Source: Geotrypetes seraphini (Eukaryota > Chordata > Amphibia > Gymnophiona > Dermophiidae). Taken from it: a stretch of 64,000 bases of DNA. Below, in pieces: positions 32,117 through 42,345 of the stretch; positions within the stretch are counted from its first letter, which is position 1; each line of letters begins with the position of its first letter. The notes beneath the pieces were generated by a model, which did no database searches, was not told the origin of the DNA, and saw only the letters and a program-made list of their open reading frames with translations. The stretch spans positions 16,892,501 to 16,956,500 of the forward strand of contig NC_047096.1 in assembly GCF_902459505.1 (NCBI RefSeq). Reading direction: 5' to 3'. The position numbers and the translations under genes were made by a program.

Positions 32117-32605
32117 TATATACCTATGAATTAGCAAGTATACAATTTGATTTGCATGTGTTAAAAAGTTTTAATGTGTATGCTATAAAAGATTTTTTTA
32201 AAACATTTGTGTGAAATTGAACTGGAAAAAACCTCTCTGTAAATCAGAAGAAAAATTCAAAACAAACGGAAAAATGTTTTTGGCCAGGCAAATCCCTAAT
32301 AAACAGAGCTGCTTTGTATAGGACAGAATGAGAGGATGAAGCACGGGGTCCCAGAAACAACTTATTTATTGTTTTCTTGGACTTAACAGAACACAATGCA
32401 CATTACTTGCTACTGTTATCTTGCTGAAGTAAACTGTGTTCTTAGGCAAGGCTGAACCAGATCCAATCTCCCTTCCTGGAGGAGAAAAGATCTGCATGAG
32501 GATGTCCGAGTGTGTGGCGTTTACATGAGCATAATATATCACTGTGCAAAAAGCTATGGCAAGCAAATGTTATGTGTGGAAAAGTTGTGGCTAATGGAGG
32601 GGGGT

Positions 32606-32895
32606 TGGAGTAGGGTTACCAGACATCTGGATTTTCATGGACATGTATGGGAAAATCTGGACAGCTAGTAACCCTGACATGTCCGGATGGCTTTTCAAAA
32701 CCCGGCACTTGGTCTGGGTTTTGAAAAGCTTCAACTTCGGGACCGCATTGGAAGGACATTTGCGCGTGCAACGCAGTGGCATCACGCGCATGTGGGTGAC
32801 GTCATCCCATCACACCTGTGCATGTGCAGATGCCCTCCAGACGTGGCTCCGAGCATGAGGACAGGTTGAGGAGGGCGGAGCTGGGGGGTAACCCT
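32606..32895. mobile_element. TIR element, family unknown
   Basis: The ends TAGGGTTACCAGACATCTGG and GGGGTAACCCTA are inverted. The interior contains GGTGACGTCATCCC and CpG-rich parts. It is about 290 bp and non-coding. Confidence 0.55.
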
Positions 32896-32899
32896 AGGT

Positions 32900-34110
32900 T
32901 GGAGCATGGCTTCATGTGCATATGTCCAAAGAAAAATTGAAAATATCAGAACCTGTTCTGTGCCTAAATATGAGCCATTTTGAGCCAATCGGGGGAGGGG
33001 AAGAAATGTCAGGGAAGGGATGTAGGGCTCCGCAGCTCAGCTGATCCTGGCACGGGGAATCCCTATCAGCTGAGCCGCCAGGAATCCTCAAAATCGGCGG
33101 TTGGTGGGTACGTCTACAAAACTTGCTTTTGTGTGTTTTTCACGTGGGCGTTTTTATTTTTGAAAATGGGTAAAAAAAGGTGAAGGTGGACATCCGAAGG
33201 ATCAAAATTTATACCTAGCTCATTTTCAAAAATAAAAGTTGACATTTGGCAGCTTTGAAAATGGAATTTTTCCTGCTGGGTTTGTGGATGTCTTGCACAA
33301 AACGTCCAACCTCAGACTTAGGCACACATGTGAAGTTTTTAAATTTGTTTTGAGTTTATATTTCAGCTTCACTCCTCAGAAATGAATAGAACACTCCAGC
33401 CAAATAATAACAAAACATAACTTTCACAGAACTAGTTTAATTCAACTCGGTGGAAGGAGAGATGGCTGCAGTATTTACATCAAACTGTACAAGTTAGTAG
33501 CAAGTTAAAAGTCCAGCATTTTAGAAAATGTCAAGATAACAGTAGTAAAAAACATCCCCCTCCTTAACACCATTTTTAACCCCTGTTGGATGCCTAGTCC
33601 AGCTTTGTAACTTTGGCAGCATGAAGGTTCAAAAGGACACATTTGAGAGATTTTTGGCCTCTAGAAATGTGTTTTATGTGGTCTATTTGGTAGCAGAAAA
33701 GCTATTTCTCTTGAATTCTCCTTGAACGGAGAGCAGATCATTAGATAACTAATCTGTCATCAATGATTCTAAGATGTATCTAAATTTTTTTTAAAAAGAA
33801 CAAATATGGGATAATGGAACCATGTGAGTGTCTGACATAAAAACCTGTTGCTTCTTTCCTTTTAGATCAGAGTTCTAGCAATAGGCTTCATGTTTTGTAC
33901 GTCAACCTTACCCTTCATTGAATGTCAGAATGAAATTTAGGTAACTTCAATCATCTAACCTAGGGCTAGATTTACTAAAAGGTACAGCCATGTTACTACA
34001 TGTTAACATGCATTAATACATAGCCAGTGCAAATTTTGCAACCAGAGGAAGAAAATTGGCCATCATTAAATATCCAGGTCCTATTTTCTTCAACAAGTTT
34101 TATTTACTAG
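32900..34110. other. Intergenic, no gene seen
   Basis: AT-rich single-copy-looking DNA. Near 33020-33080 there is a palindromic CTCAGCTGATCC...ATCAGCTGAG motif suggesting a small MITE remnant. I saw no exon or RNA gene. Confidence 0.4.
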
Positions 34111-34119
34111 TAATAAACA

Positions 34120-34445
34120 TTCACTTCTCCCTCCGTATTCCCTGTGATAGGGGATTAACAGACCCGCGAATACAGAAAAAACGCAAATAACTTTTTCATA
34201 TGTTATTTGCGGTTTTCTATTATAAACCATTGTGAATATGGTGAAACCGCGAATAACATGGTGGGAGACCTGGCCTGTTCCTGAAGGAGAGGCAAAACAC
34301 GGTGAAGAAAGTGCTGGGAATCAACAATTTTTCTCTGTCAACACTTGGAATAGGCGATTTCTCTATGCAAGCTGATGTAATTTGGGGGGAGGAGCCAGCA
34401 AGCTAAAAACCGTGATTAATCAAAACCGCAAATGCGGAGGGATAC
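34120..34445. mobile_element. Tigger-like element
   Basis: The left end is TCCCTCCGTATTCCC and the right end AAATGCGGAGGGA. Internal AACCGCGAATAACATGG and ATGTTATTTGCGGTTTT are inverted. It is about 325 bp and non-coding. Confidence 0.6.
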
Positions 34446-34575
34446 GTGTACTTCATTTTAGAGATCCTGGCAATGTTTGAGTTGGGACTAGTATAAGTTG
34501 GTTACCTCTTCTTTTTTAAACTGGCACCAAATCAATTATTCAATCTAGATCCCTTAAGCAACTCATTTAGCCAGA

Positions 34576-35886
34576 AGCCACATGAAAGGCTGCTTAGGAA
34601 GCTATGGAACCACGGGGTGGGAGGGGATGTGCACAGATGGATCAAGCACTGGTTGTCGGGTAGACTGCAGAGGGTCGGAGTGAAGGGCTAATATTCTGAC
34701 TGGCGGGGAGTCACGAGCGGTGTGCCACAGGGATCGGTGCTGGGACCGTTACTCTTCAACATATTTATCAATGACCTGGAAAAGGAGGCAAAGTGCGAGG
34801 TTATAAAATTTGCAGACGATACCAAACTGTGCGGTAGAGTTAGGTCCAGGGAGGAGTGTGAGGACCTGCAAAGGGACCTGGACAAGCTGGAAGACTGGGC
34901 AAACAAATGGCAAATGCGCTTTAACGTGGAAAAATGCAAGGTCATGCATATAGGAAAAAAGAACCCGTTGTTCAACTACAAATTGGGGGGGGGCATTGTT
35001 GGGAGACAGCAGACTTGAGAGAGACTTGGGTGTGCTGGTGGATGCATCACTGAAGCCATCTGCACAGTGCGCAGCAGCCTCGAAAAAAGCCAACAGGATG
35101 CTGGGCATCATAAAGAGGGGCATAACAACCAGGACGCGGGAAGTCATCATGCCATTGTATCGATCGATGGTGCGTCCACATCTGGAATACTGCGTTCAGT
35201 ATTGGTCACCACACCTCAAGAAGGACATGGCGGTACTTGAGAGAGTCCAAAGGAGAGCAACGAAACTGGTAAAAGGGCTGGAACACTGCCCATACGCCGA
35301 GAGGTTGGATAGGCTGGGGCTCTTCTCTCTGGAAAAGAGGAGGCTCAGGGGAGATATGATAGAGACCTTCAAGATCATGAGGGGCATAGAGAGGGTGGAT
35401 AGGGACAGATTCTTCGGACTGAAGGGGACAACAGGTACGAGGGGGCATTCGGAGAAACTGAAGGGAGATAGGTTCAAAACAAATGCAAGGAAGTTTTTTT
35501 TCACCCAAAGGGTCGTGGACACTTGGAATGCGCTACCGGAGGAAGTGATCAGGCAGAATACAGTACAGGGATTCAAACAGGGATTGGACGGATTCCTGAG
35601 GGATAAAGGGATCGTGGGATACTGAGAGAGGTGCTGGGATGTAATACAAGTATAGAAAACTAATCAGGTAATAAGTATGGAAACCCAACCAAGTCGTGAA
35701 TGTGCAAGACCGGAGGATTAGGACTTCGATGGGAAGATAGGACTTCAATGGGAAACCAAGGTGGCAAGGGGGCCCCTTCTGGTTATTCAGACAGGTCGTG
35801 ACCTGTTTGGGCCGCCGCGAGAGCGGACTGCTGGGCAGGATGGACCTATGGTCTGACCCGGCGGAGGCACTGCTTATGTTCTTAAG
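34576..35886 (+). mobile_element. CR1/L3-type LINE, second close copy
   Basis: This is nearly the same sequence as 12630-13936. It encodes [34 protein letters not shown] and, in a second frame from 34996, [20 protein letters not shown] to [11 protein letters not shown]. It is broken by an in-frame TAA near 34689 and by a length change in a G run near 34985. It is 5' truncated; the 3' tail is GCTTATGTTCTTA. Confidence 0.9.
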
Positions 35887-35889
35887 TAG

Positions 35890-36705
35890 GAGTAAATTAG
35901 GATTTAGCTACATCACATACTAATATTGTACAGAAACAAGTACATAAAGCCCATCCTCTGAAATGTCCCATTGCCAGAATGAGGCCTTCTAGATTGTTCT
36001 AACAATTTGATCATGTCATTGTTTGTTGTGAAGGAGAGAAGCAGTGGTTTTGCTTTGAGGCATATTGTAGGCAACTGCCTCTATGGCTGAAATTAATCAT
36101 CTGCACTCCAAGGGTATAATTTAGGAAACAATTGTCAGTAGGTGTAGTCTACTGCTATGCTAGTATCCTCAATACTGAAGAACCACCAGCCTCGGTCCAG
36201 CTTCTATGTAGATAAGTCAAGCCTACACTGGTGGAGAAGGAGACCAATATAATTCAGGGAAACAGGTTTGTAGGGGGCTGTGTTTGAGGAGGAAGGCTAC
36301 ATGCAAAACTTGTACTAATTCAACACCTTTTTGTATGTTTTTTACATCTTTGGAGTAGGTGTAAATTTGTCAGATGGGTCAATGCATGAGACTTTTGTAA
36401 AGGCTCATAGGCCCCTATTTTGCCTATATAAATAGGCAGCCTTTCTGACATTTCACATAGGCCACTTTGTTATCGAGTTTTTCCCCATCCAACGAGCACA
36501 CACATTTCCCCAAGGAATAAAAAATGAAATAGATCCTAAGCTTTAATCATTGAAATATAATCTGTAGTATACAAGCACTCCAATTTTTAATACACTTGCA
36601 CTAAATTCAGGGTTTATGTGTGCATTTTATCACTCGGCGGTATTATGCAAAAATCATTGACTTTTGAATCAGATTCCTCCTCTGTCCTTATTTTCAGAGC
36701 TTACC
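35890..36705. other. Intergenic, no gene seen
   Basis: No coding exon or clear repeat was recognised between the L3 copy and the hAT MITE at 36714. Confidence 0.4.
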
Positions 36706-36713
36706 CTCTAGGT

Positions 36714-36878
36714 CAGGGATCTCAAATTCCCTCCTTGAGGGCCGCAATCAAGTCAGGTTTTCAGGATGTCCACAATGAATGTGCATTGAAAGCAGTGCAT
36801 GCACATAGATCTCATGCAAATTCATTGGGGAAAACCTGACTGGATTGCAGCCCTCAAGGAGGGACTTTGAGACCCCTG
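36714..36878. mobile_element. hAT MITE, complete
   Basis: A 165-bp palindromic element with ends CAGGGATCTCAAATTCCCTC and GGACTTTGAGACCCCTG. The 8-bp target duplication CTCTAGGT is exact at 36706-36713 and 36879-36886. A half copy of the same subtype is at 61346-61420. Confidence 0.88.
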
Positions 36879-37009
36879 CTCTAGGTTGTGACCCTGGCTG
36901 GCCCCTACTAGACCCTGAAACTTGCCATAAGTGCACTGGTCCCTCCACCAGACTACAGTTTGTTGCATTTTTACAAAATTATTTGAAGGAAGGCTAAGAG
37001 GATAGAAAA

Positions 37010-37180
37010 TACGGGTTCAGAAAGGGTGTTCCTGGCTTTGCATAGTATAGAGATGTTAGGAAGTGGTGCTTAGTGGGGAACAAGTATCATAGAATCTGTT
37101 TTACTACTTGGGATCTGGGTTGGAAACAGGATGCTGGGTTTGATGGACTTTCAGTCTGTCCCAGTATGGCAATTCTCATC
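37010..37180 (+). mobile_element. CR1/L3-type LINE 3' end
   Basis: GGATGCTGGGTTTGATGGAC and GTCTGTCCCAGTATGGCAAT form the family's 3' UTR. Confidence 0.65.
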
Positions 37181-37353
37181 ACAATAGCTGAATGTCAAGG
37201 GAACAACTCTGTTCAATCCCACTAGTACTTTCTAAAGGAGTGACAGCTTTCAGGGCTTGTTTAGCTGAGTTTTAGCCATGATAGATACTAAGGGTCTTGC
37301 AATCTAGATCAAATATGACATCTCTAAAATTGGAGCGTAAGTATGCTCTAAGC

Positions 37354-38017
37354 CAGTGGTTCTTAACCTTGTTGGAGGTACTGAACCCCACCAGTTTCAT
37401 ATGCGTGTTCACCGAACCCTTCTTTATTCCCTTAGTTTTGCTGGAGCTAGACTAGAATTACTCAACTTGGCATTGCAAATCATGCAATTAGGACGCTGAC
37501 TCCCATCACGTTCCGTTATACATGTGAATCCATATTGTACATATTCGTCCGACCACTTTCGTATTTTGCTCGACATAGTTAGTAAGGGATTAAAATATTA
37601 AGATAGGTATCACACGACGTACCATCACAACAGTTACAATTCGACTACGGTGCGCATCAAATCCCCTGCAGCACAGATAGGCCAAGCGATGTTGCGTGAT
37701 CACCTGCAGCCAATTATGGACAAGCGGGGCGTATCATCACGAATCATAAGCGCTTCGGTCACGTTCAATCATCTTTCGGTTAAATCACAAATTTTGATCA
37801 GGAATTGATTGATGTATATAAGGCGTTAGTTACAGATTGATAGATCAAGAAACTGAGTACACGAGCAGTCTTGATCAAAATCACTGAATAACTGATAGAT
37901 GATTGAACGTGACCGAAGCGCTATATGAGTAGGAGGTGTGCTTTGACCTCCGCCGAACCCGCGAGACTGACTCGCCGAACCCCTGGGGTTCGGTCGAACC
38001 CAGGTTAAGAACCACTG
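37354..38017. mobile_element. hAT element, non-autonomous, 664 bp
   Basis: The ends CAGTGGTTCTTAACCT and AGGTTAAGAACCACTG are perfect inverted repeats. The target duplication CTCTAAGC is exact at 37346-37353 and 38018-38025. A subterminal repeat of CGAACCC is present. An internal inverted pair, CGCTTCGGTCACGTTCAATC near 37750 and its complement near 37900, makes a palindrome. No transposase frame remains. Confidence 0.9.
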
Positions 38018-38147
38018 CTCTAAGCAGATTAGGTCAGCAGCCATTTTTATCTAATCTTGACAGAGGTAGGTGGCCAAGAAAAAGACTAAGAACGATGTCA
38101 CTTCATCAGACCCTTCATTTATAGAAATAGGTCATGGGTTTGATATA

Positions 38148-38729
38148 CAGTAAAACCTTGGATTGCAAGTAACTTAGTTTGCAAGTGTTTTGCAACAAGC
38201 AAAACATTTTCTTTAATTTTAACTTGATATACAAGCAATGTCTTGCAATACGAGTACATACAGTATACACGTGTCACATTATCACAACTGAGCCGATGGT
38301 TCTCTCTCTGATACTGCAGGAGTGTAGTAACTGTTCTAAACAAGCAAAGTCTTGCAATACGAGTACTTACAGTATACGCGTGTCACATCGCAACTGAGCC
38401 GATGGTTCTCTCTCTGATGCGGGAGTGTAGTGACTGTTCTAAACGAGCAAAGTCTTGCAGTGCGAGTACATACAATATACAAGTGTCACATCATTACAAC
38501 TGAGTTGATGGTTCTCTCTCTGACGCTGCAGGAGTGTAGTGATGGTTCTAAATGAGCAAGGTCTTGCAATACAAGTACGTGTAGTATTGTGTATTGAAGT
38601 TTTTGGGTTGTGGAATGAATCGTCGAGTTTCCATTATTTCCTATGTGGACATTCGCTTTGATATACGAGTGCTTTGGATTACAAGCATGCTTCTGGAACG
38701 AATTATGCTCGCAAACCAAGGTTTTACTG
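38148..38729. mobile_element. Tigger/mariner-like element with internal tandem repeat
   Basis: The ends CAGTAAAACCTTGGATTGC and ACCAAGGTTTTACTG are inverted and flanked by TA (38146-38147, 38730-38731). Four tandem copies of a 103-109 bp unit lie inside (GTCTTGC at 38240, 38349, 38452 and 38561), each with GATGGTTCTCTCTCTGA. Confidence 0.82.
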
Positions 38730-38804
38730 TACTGCCTGTCTGTGGGTACAACCGAAGCAATTTAGCTATATTGTATACTGTACAGGTATTTTTTCTGTTG
38801 TTAG

Positions 38805-38905
38805 TGGGCTCACTATCTGCGGCAAAGGAAGGTTAGGTGAATTGCCCAGGGTCACAAGAAGTTCTCAGTCCACTATACTAACCATTAGGCTACCTTTCCA
38901 TGTGA
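38805..38905 (-). mobile_element. tRNA-derived SINE fragment
   Basis: On the minus strand GTAGCCTAATGGTTAGTATA and GTGACCCTGGGCAATTC mark a SINE head and core. Confidence 0.55.
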
Positions 38906-39619
38906 GCATCATCATGTTACAGAAAGATTCCAGACTTTGACGGCTCTCATGAATGAATTTATAGTAGAGTGCTCTATAACCTGCTGTATCTCCAGTGAAA
39001 GCAAATGCCTGATTCTCTGTTCACTAAGACCAGGAAGGGATATCACCCAAAAATGTCTATCAAGCAAATTGACATAGGAATGCAGGGAGTGCTATAAACT
39101 TCCACTGATATACTTGAGTGTGTGGGAAGTCTTCTATCTGGCAGATTAAAAAAAAAAAAATCAGCTTCCTTGTGAGTTACGCTGTCTCTCAGTGGCTTTA
39201 CCATAAGAACGACCCAATTTCTTCATGTGTGACTAGAGAAATTCCACAGAGACTCAAGATTTGTGTATATGCAAGTTTCATGTTGGCTCAATATATGTTA
39301 TCCTCTGTCTAGAACTCGGTCATTCTGAGATCATAAAGCTATCAGAAGTCTGGGCTAAAAAAAAAAAACAAACAAACATGTGGCATCCACAAAGGGTTAA
39401 ACCATGGTTACCTCACACTTTTTTTTGTTTTGTGTGTTTTAATAAACCCGCTGAATGCAAAAAACCAAACTAAATGCCTACTGTACAGTATTAACATACC
39501 CAGAAAAGAAGAGCTGGGAATCGGTATTTGTTTAAATAAGACATCCTTCAGATGACATCAAGTGAAAGGTACATCAAAATAAACTGCCCCCCCCCCCCCA
39601 ACAAAATGGTCTCCATGAC

Positions 39620-40026
39620 AAATAAAAAAGACTAAAAAAATTGCGGCTGTACTCACTTGAAGAAAGAAGAGAACGGGGAGACATGATTGAAACGTACAAA
39701 TACATCACGGGACGTATCGAGTCAGAAGATAATATCTTCTGTCTCATGGGACCCTCAACAACCAGAGGGCATCCGCTGAAAATCAGAGGAGGGAAATTTC
39801 ATAGCGACTCCAGGAAGTACTTTTTCACCGAGAGAGTGGTGGAGCGTTGGAATGGACTCCCACTGCAGGTGATTGAGGCCAGCAGCGTGACTGATTTTAA
39901 GAAGAAATGGGATACTCATGTGGGATCTCTAAGGGAATGAACTCTGGGGGGAGGCTAATTGCAATGGGCAGACTTGGTGGGCTATAGCCCTTTTCTGCCG
40001 TCATTTTCTATGTTTCTATGTTTCTA
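39620..40026 (+). mobile_element. CR1-like LINE 3' part, second subfamily
   Basis: Encodes [40 protein letters not shown] and RWNGLPLQVIEASSVTDFKK. The 3' tail CTATGTTTCTATGTTTCT is specific to this subfamily, which recurs at 48415-48900. Confidence 0.8.
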
Positions 40027-41080
40027 ATAGCAAAAGAACACTAATGGAAATCAGTGCAGAAAAGTCCTCTGTTCAATGCAGACATCAAATACTGAGGAGA
40101 CTTGTTGAAAGACAAAGGCTTTTGAGGCTGAAGGTGGAGATTCTTCTGCTCTGGCTAGGATAGTCCCCTTTCCCTTTTAGAGGGGGCACAGTTTCCCAGA
40201 TGCTTTCTGCACAGCCATCCTACTTCCTCATCTTGGAATGCAGGCCTCCCCTAATCTTAGGGAGATGACCTCTCTCTAGTCCCTTCTCAGGGATGCACTA
40301 ACCCATGTATATACATTATTGCCACAGTTGGCAACAGATTGAACTTTTAGTTTAAGTCAGTTCCACCCCTCATGTTCTTTATGCTGTGCTCAGTGCTGCT
40401 ATGGTTAGCTTCCATCACCCCTGGAAAGAAGGTATACATTTCTACATCCCTGCCCTGGAATCCTTTCTCGCTTTACCCAGGCCTTTGCAGGCTGGACTGA
40501 CCAAAGCATCTACCAAGGTTTTAAAATGCTGTGGTTATTCTATTCTAACATGAGAAGAAATATCTCATCTTCCTATAGAATAGTGTAACATGTGCAATAA
40601 AGAGAAGATGAGAGATTATCCACCTTCCTTTCAACCTTTCCCTCCTTACCAAACCCATCTCTTTCATTGGCTAGTTCCACATTTAAAGCACAAGGTCTCA
40701 ATAGAAAACCCTGTAATCTCCCTGCCCTGCACCCCTGCTCTCAAAACCCATAAAATCAATGCACAACGCTACTGCTAGATCTCTAGATAAAAATTCATGC
40801 TTTCTTTCCACCCCAAGTAACCCAGGTCCCACATTGGCCTTTCCTTCCTATTTATGTACAAAAGGAGGGATCGGTTCAAGTTTCTCTGCAAGTATTTGCT
40901 CACACCCTCCCCTTTTTAGTGGGTAGGTTTACGAGTATGTTTTCCTTCTATCGTTTAAGTTCCTAATCGTATCCCACCTTCCACAGTAGCAACCTCCCGT
41001 GTACACACAGAGGCCACTGCAGATTAGCATGTCACGTTCTATCCTTGCAGCACCATCTTCTGCTACTTTCACAAGCAGCA
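40027..41080. other. Intergenic, no gene seen
   Basis: No gene, RNA or clear repeat was recognised. It could include distal CELSR2 3' UTR on the minus strand, but I found no convincing polyadenylation signal to set the limit. Confidence 0.35.
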
Positions 41081-41081
41081 G

Positions 41082-41415
41082 AATGGGGTTGGCCACTGAG
41101 GTATTGGGCTAACGTTTTGCCCCACTCAACACTAGTAACTAGGGGAGCTTGAGGTTAGTCACTGAGGTCTTGGGCCAACCCTTTGCCCCACTCAGTATTA
41201 GAAACTAGGGGAGCTTGGGGTTGGCCACTGAGATCTTGGGCCAACCCTTTGCCCCACTCAACATTAGAAACTAGGGGAGCTTGGGGTTGATCACTGAGAT
41301 CTTGGGCCAACCCTTTGCCCCACTCAGCATTAGAAACTAGGGGAGTTTAGGGTTGGCCACTGAGGTCTTGGGCCAACCCTTTGCCCCACTCAACATTAGA
41401 AACTAGGGGAGCCTG
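41082..41415. repeat. 66-bp minisatellite, five copies
   Basis: The unit contains GGGCCAACCCTTTGCCCCAC and GAAACTAGGGGAGCTTGGGG. The AACT of successive units falls at 41137, 41203, 41269, 41335 and 41401, each exactly 66 apart. It lies about 0.9 kb downstream of the CELSR2 stop codon, perhaps inside its 3' UTR. Confidence 0.9.
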
Positions 41416-42317
41416 GGGTTCAAAGATGGACATTATTTTGTTTGGTTCCACCAGTTACAGTGTTTTGCTGCCCCTGGCCACTGTCATCCCAAGAACGAGG
41501 GATCCTGAGGTACAGAGAGTTTCTTTACAGTAAGGTCGTGTCTCCAAATACACAACTTTCCCCTCGCAGAGCACGGATACCCTGCTGTTCAGGAAAGTGT
41601 TTCTTCCATGTCGAGATGTGGGCCATTCAACATCTCTGGTCATTAAAAACATATTACAGCAGTTTGAATCTTTAAGTTAAAAATCAAGTCAATGGTATTC
41701 CCTGCAGGTTTCATGTCTTACATATTTCTCTGTTTCGATATCCATATTTTTTTCCATTTTGCAGTTGAACATTCAGCATAAGTACATGTTGCAGTTTCCA
41801 GGTCCTTGTTGCACAAAATAGGATCTGAAGTGCATCCATCTCAGTCCTATGGTCTCCTGCCACCACGATCAGCAAGGTATGGAAGGCAGTTTAATTTGGC
41901 ACAAAACACAGTTGCTTCTCATATGGGGAGTGCAGCAAAACCCCTCCAAGCTCCATTTGTGCATGTTCTCACGTGAGAGAGTTTAAGCTGAAGCTGGTGC
42001 TCTGATGTCACCCAGGCATCAGAGGGGAGTCCAGTGTGCAACGGCATGCAGCGCTGAGCAGAAAGGCAGGGATGTCCTCACCATCTTTCCAGCGAGCTTG
42101 GGTTTCCCTCGGACAGGATGGCGCACGTGTCCTGCTCATATAGAGGTCTCATCACTCCTGTTTAATGGTGGGAAAACAAAGGGGGAGGGGAAATAAAAGA
42201 ACTGTGCATGGCAATGAGCAATGTAGTAGGAAGGGGCTCAGGACTATGCATCGCCTGGTTTTGCAACAGGTATGTCTGAAGGAGAGAAGCAGTGCAGACA
42301 CAAGACAGGCCACTATG
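41416..42317 (-). other. Probable CELSR2 3' UTR and flank
   Basis: Sequence directly 3' of the CELSR2 stop. A minus-strand ATTAAA lies at about 41889-41894 with G/T-rich sequence after it and is a candidate end. No other gene was recognised. Confidence 0.35.
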
Positions 42318-42345
42318 TTAATGGAGGAAGTTAAAGAACAGAAAT
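42318..42345 (-). CDS. CELSR2: CELSR2 last coding exon, encodes FLFFNFLH and stop
   Basis: The coding part is one base (A, completing Glu), eight codons FLFFNFLH and TAA at 42320-42318. It is preceded on the minus strand by a strong pyrimidine tract and TGTCCAG. The octapeptide is the same as the known C terminus of human CELSR2, so the exon is secure although only 28 nt are coding. It lies 1.3 kb beyond the previous exon. Confidence 0.93.
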
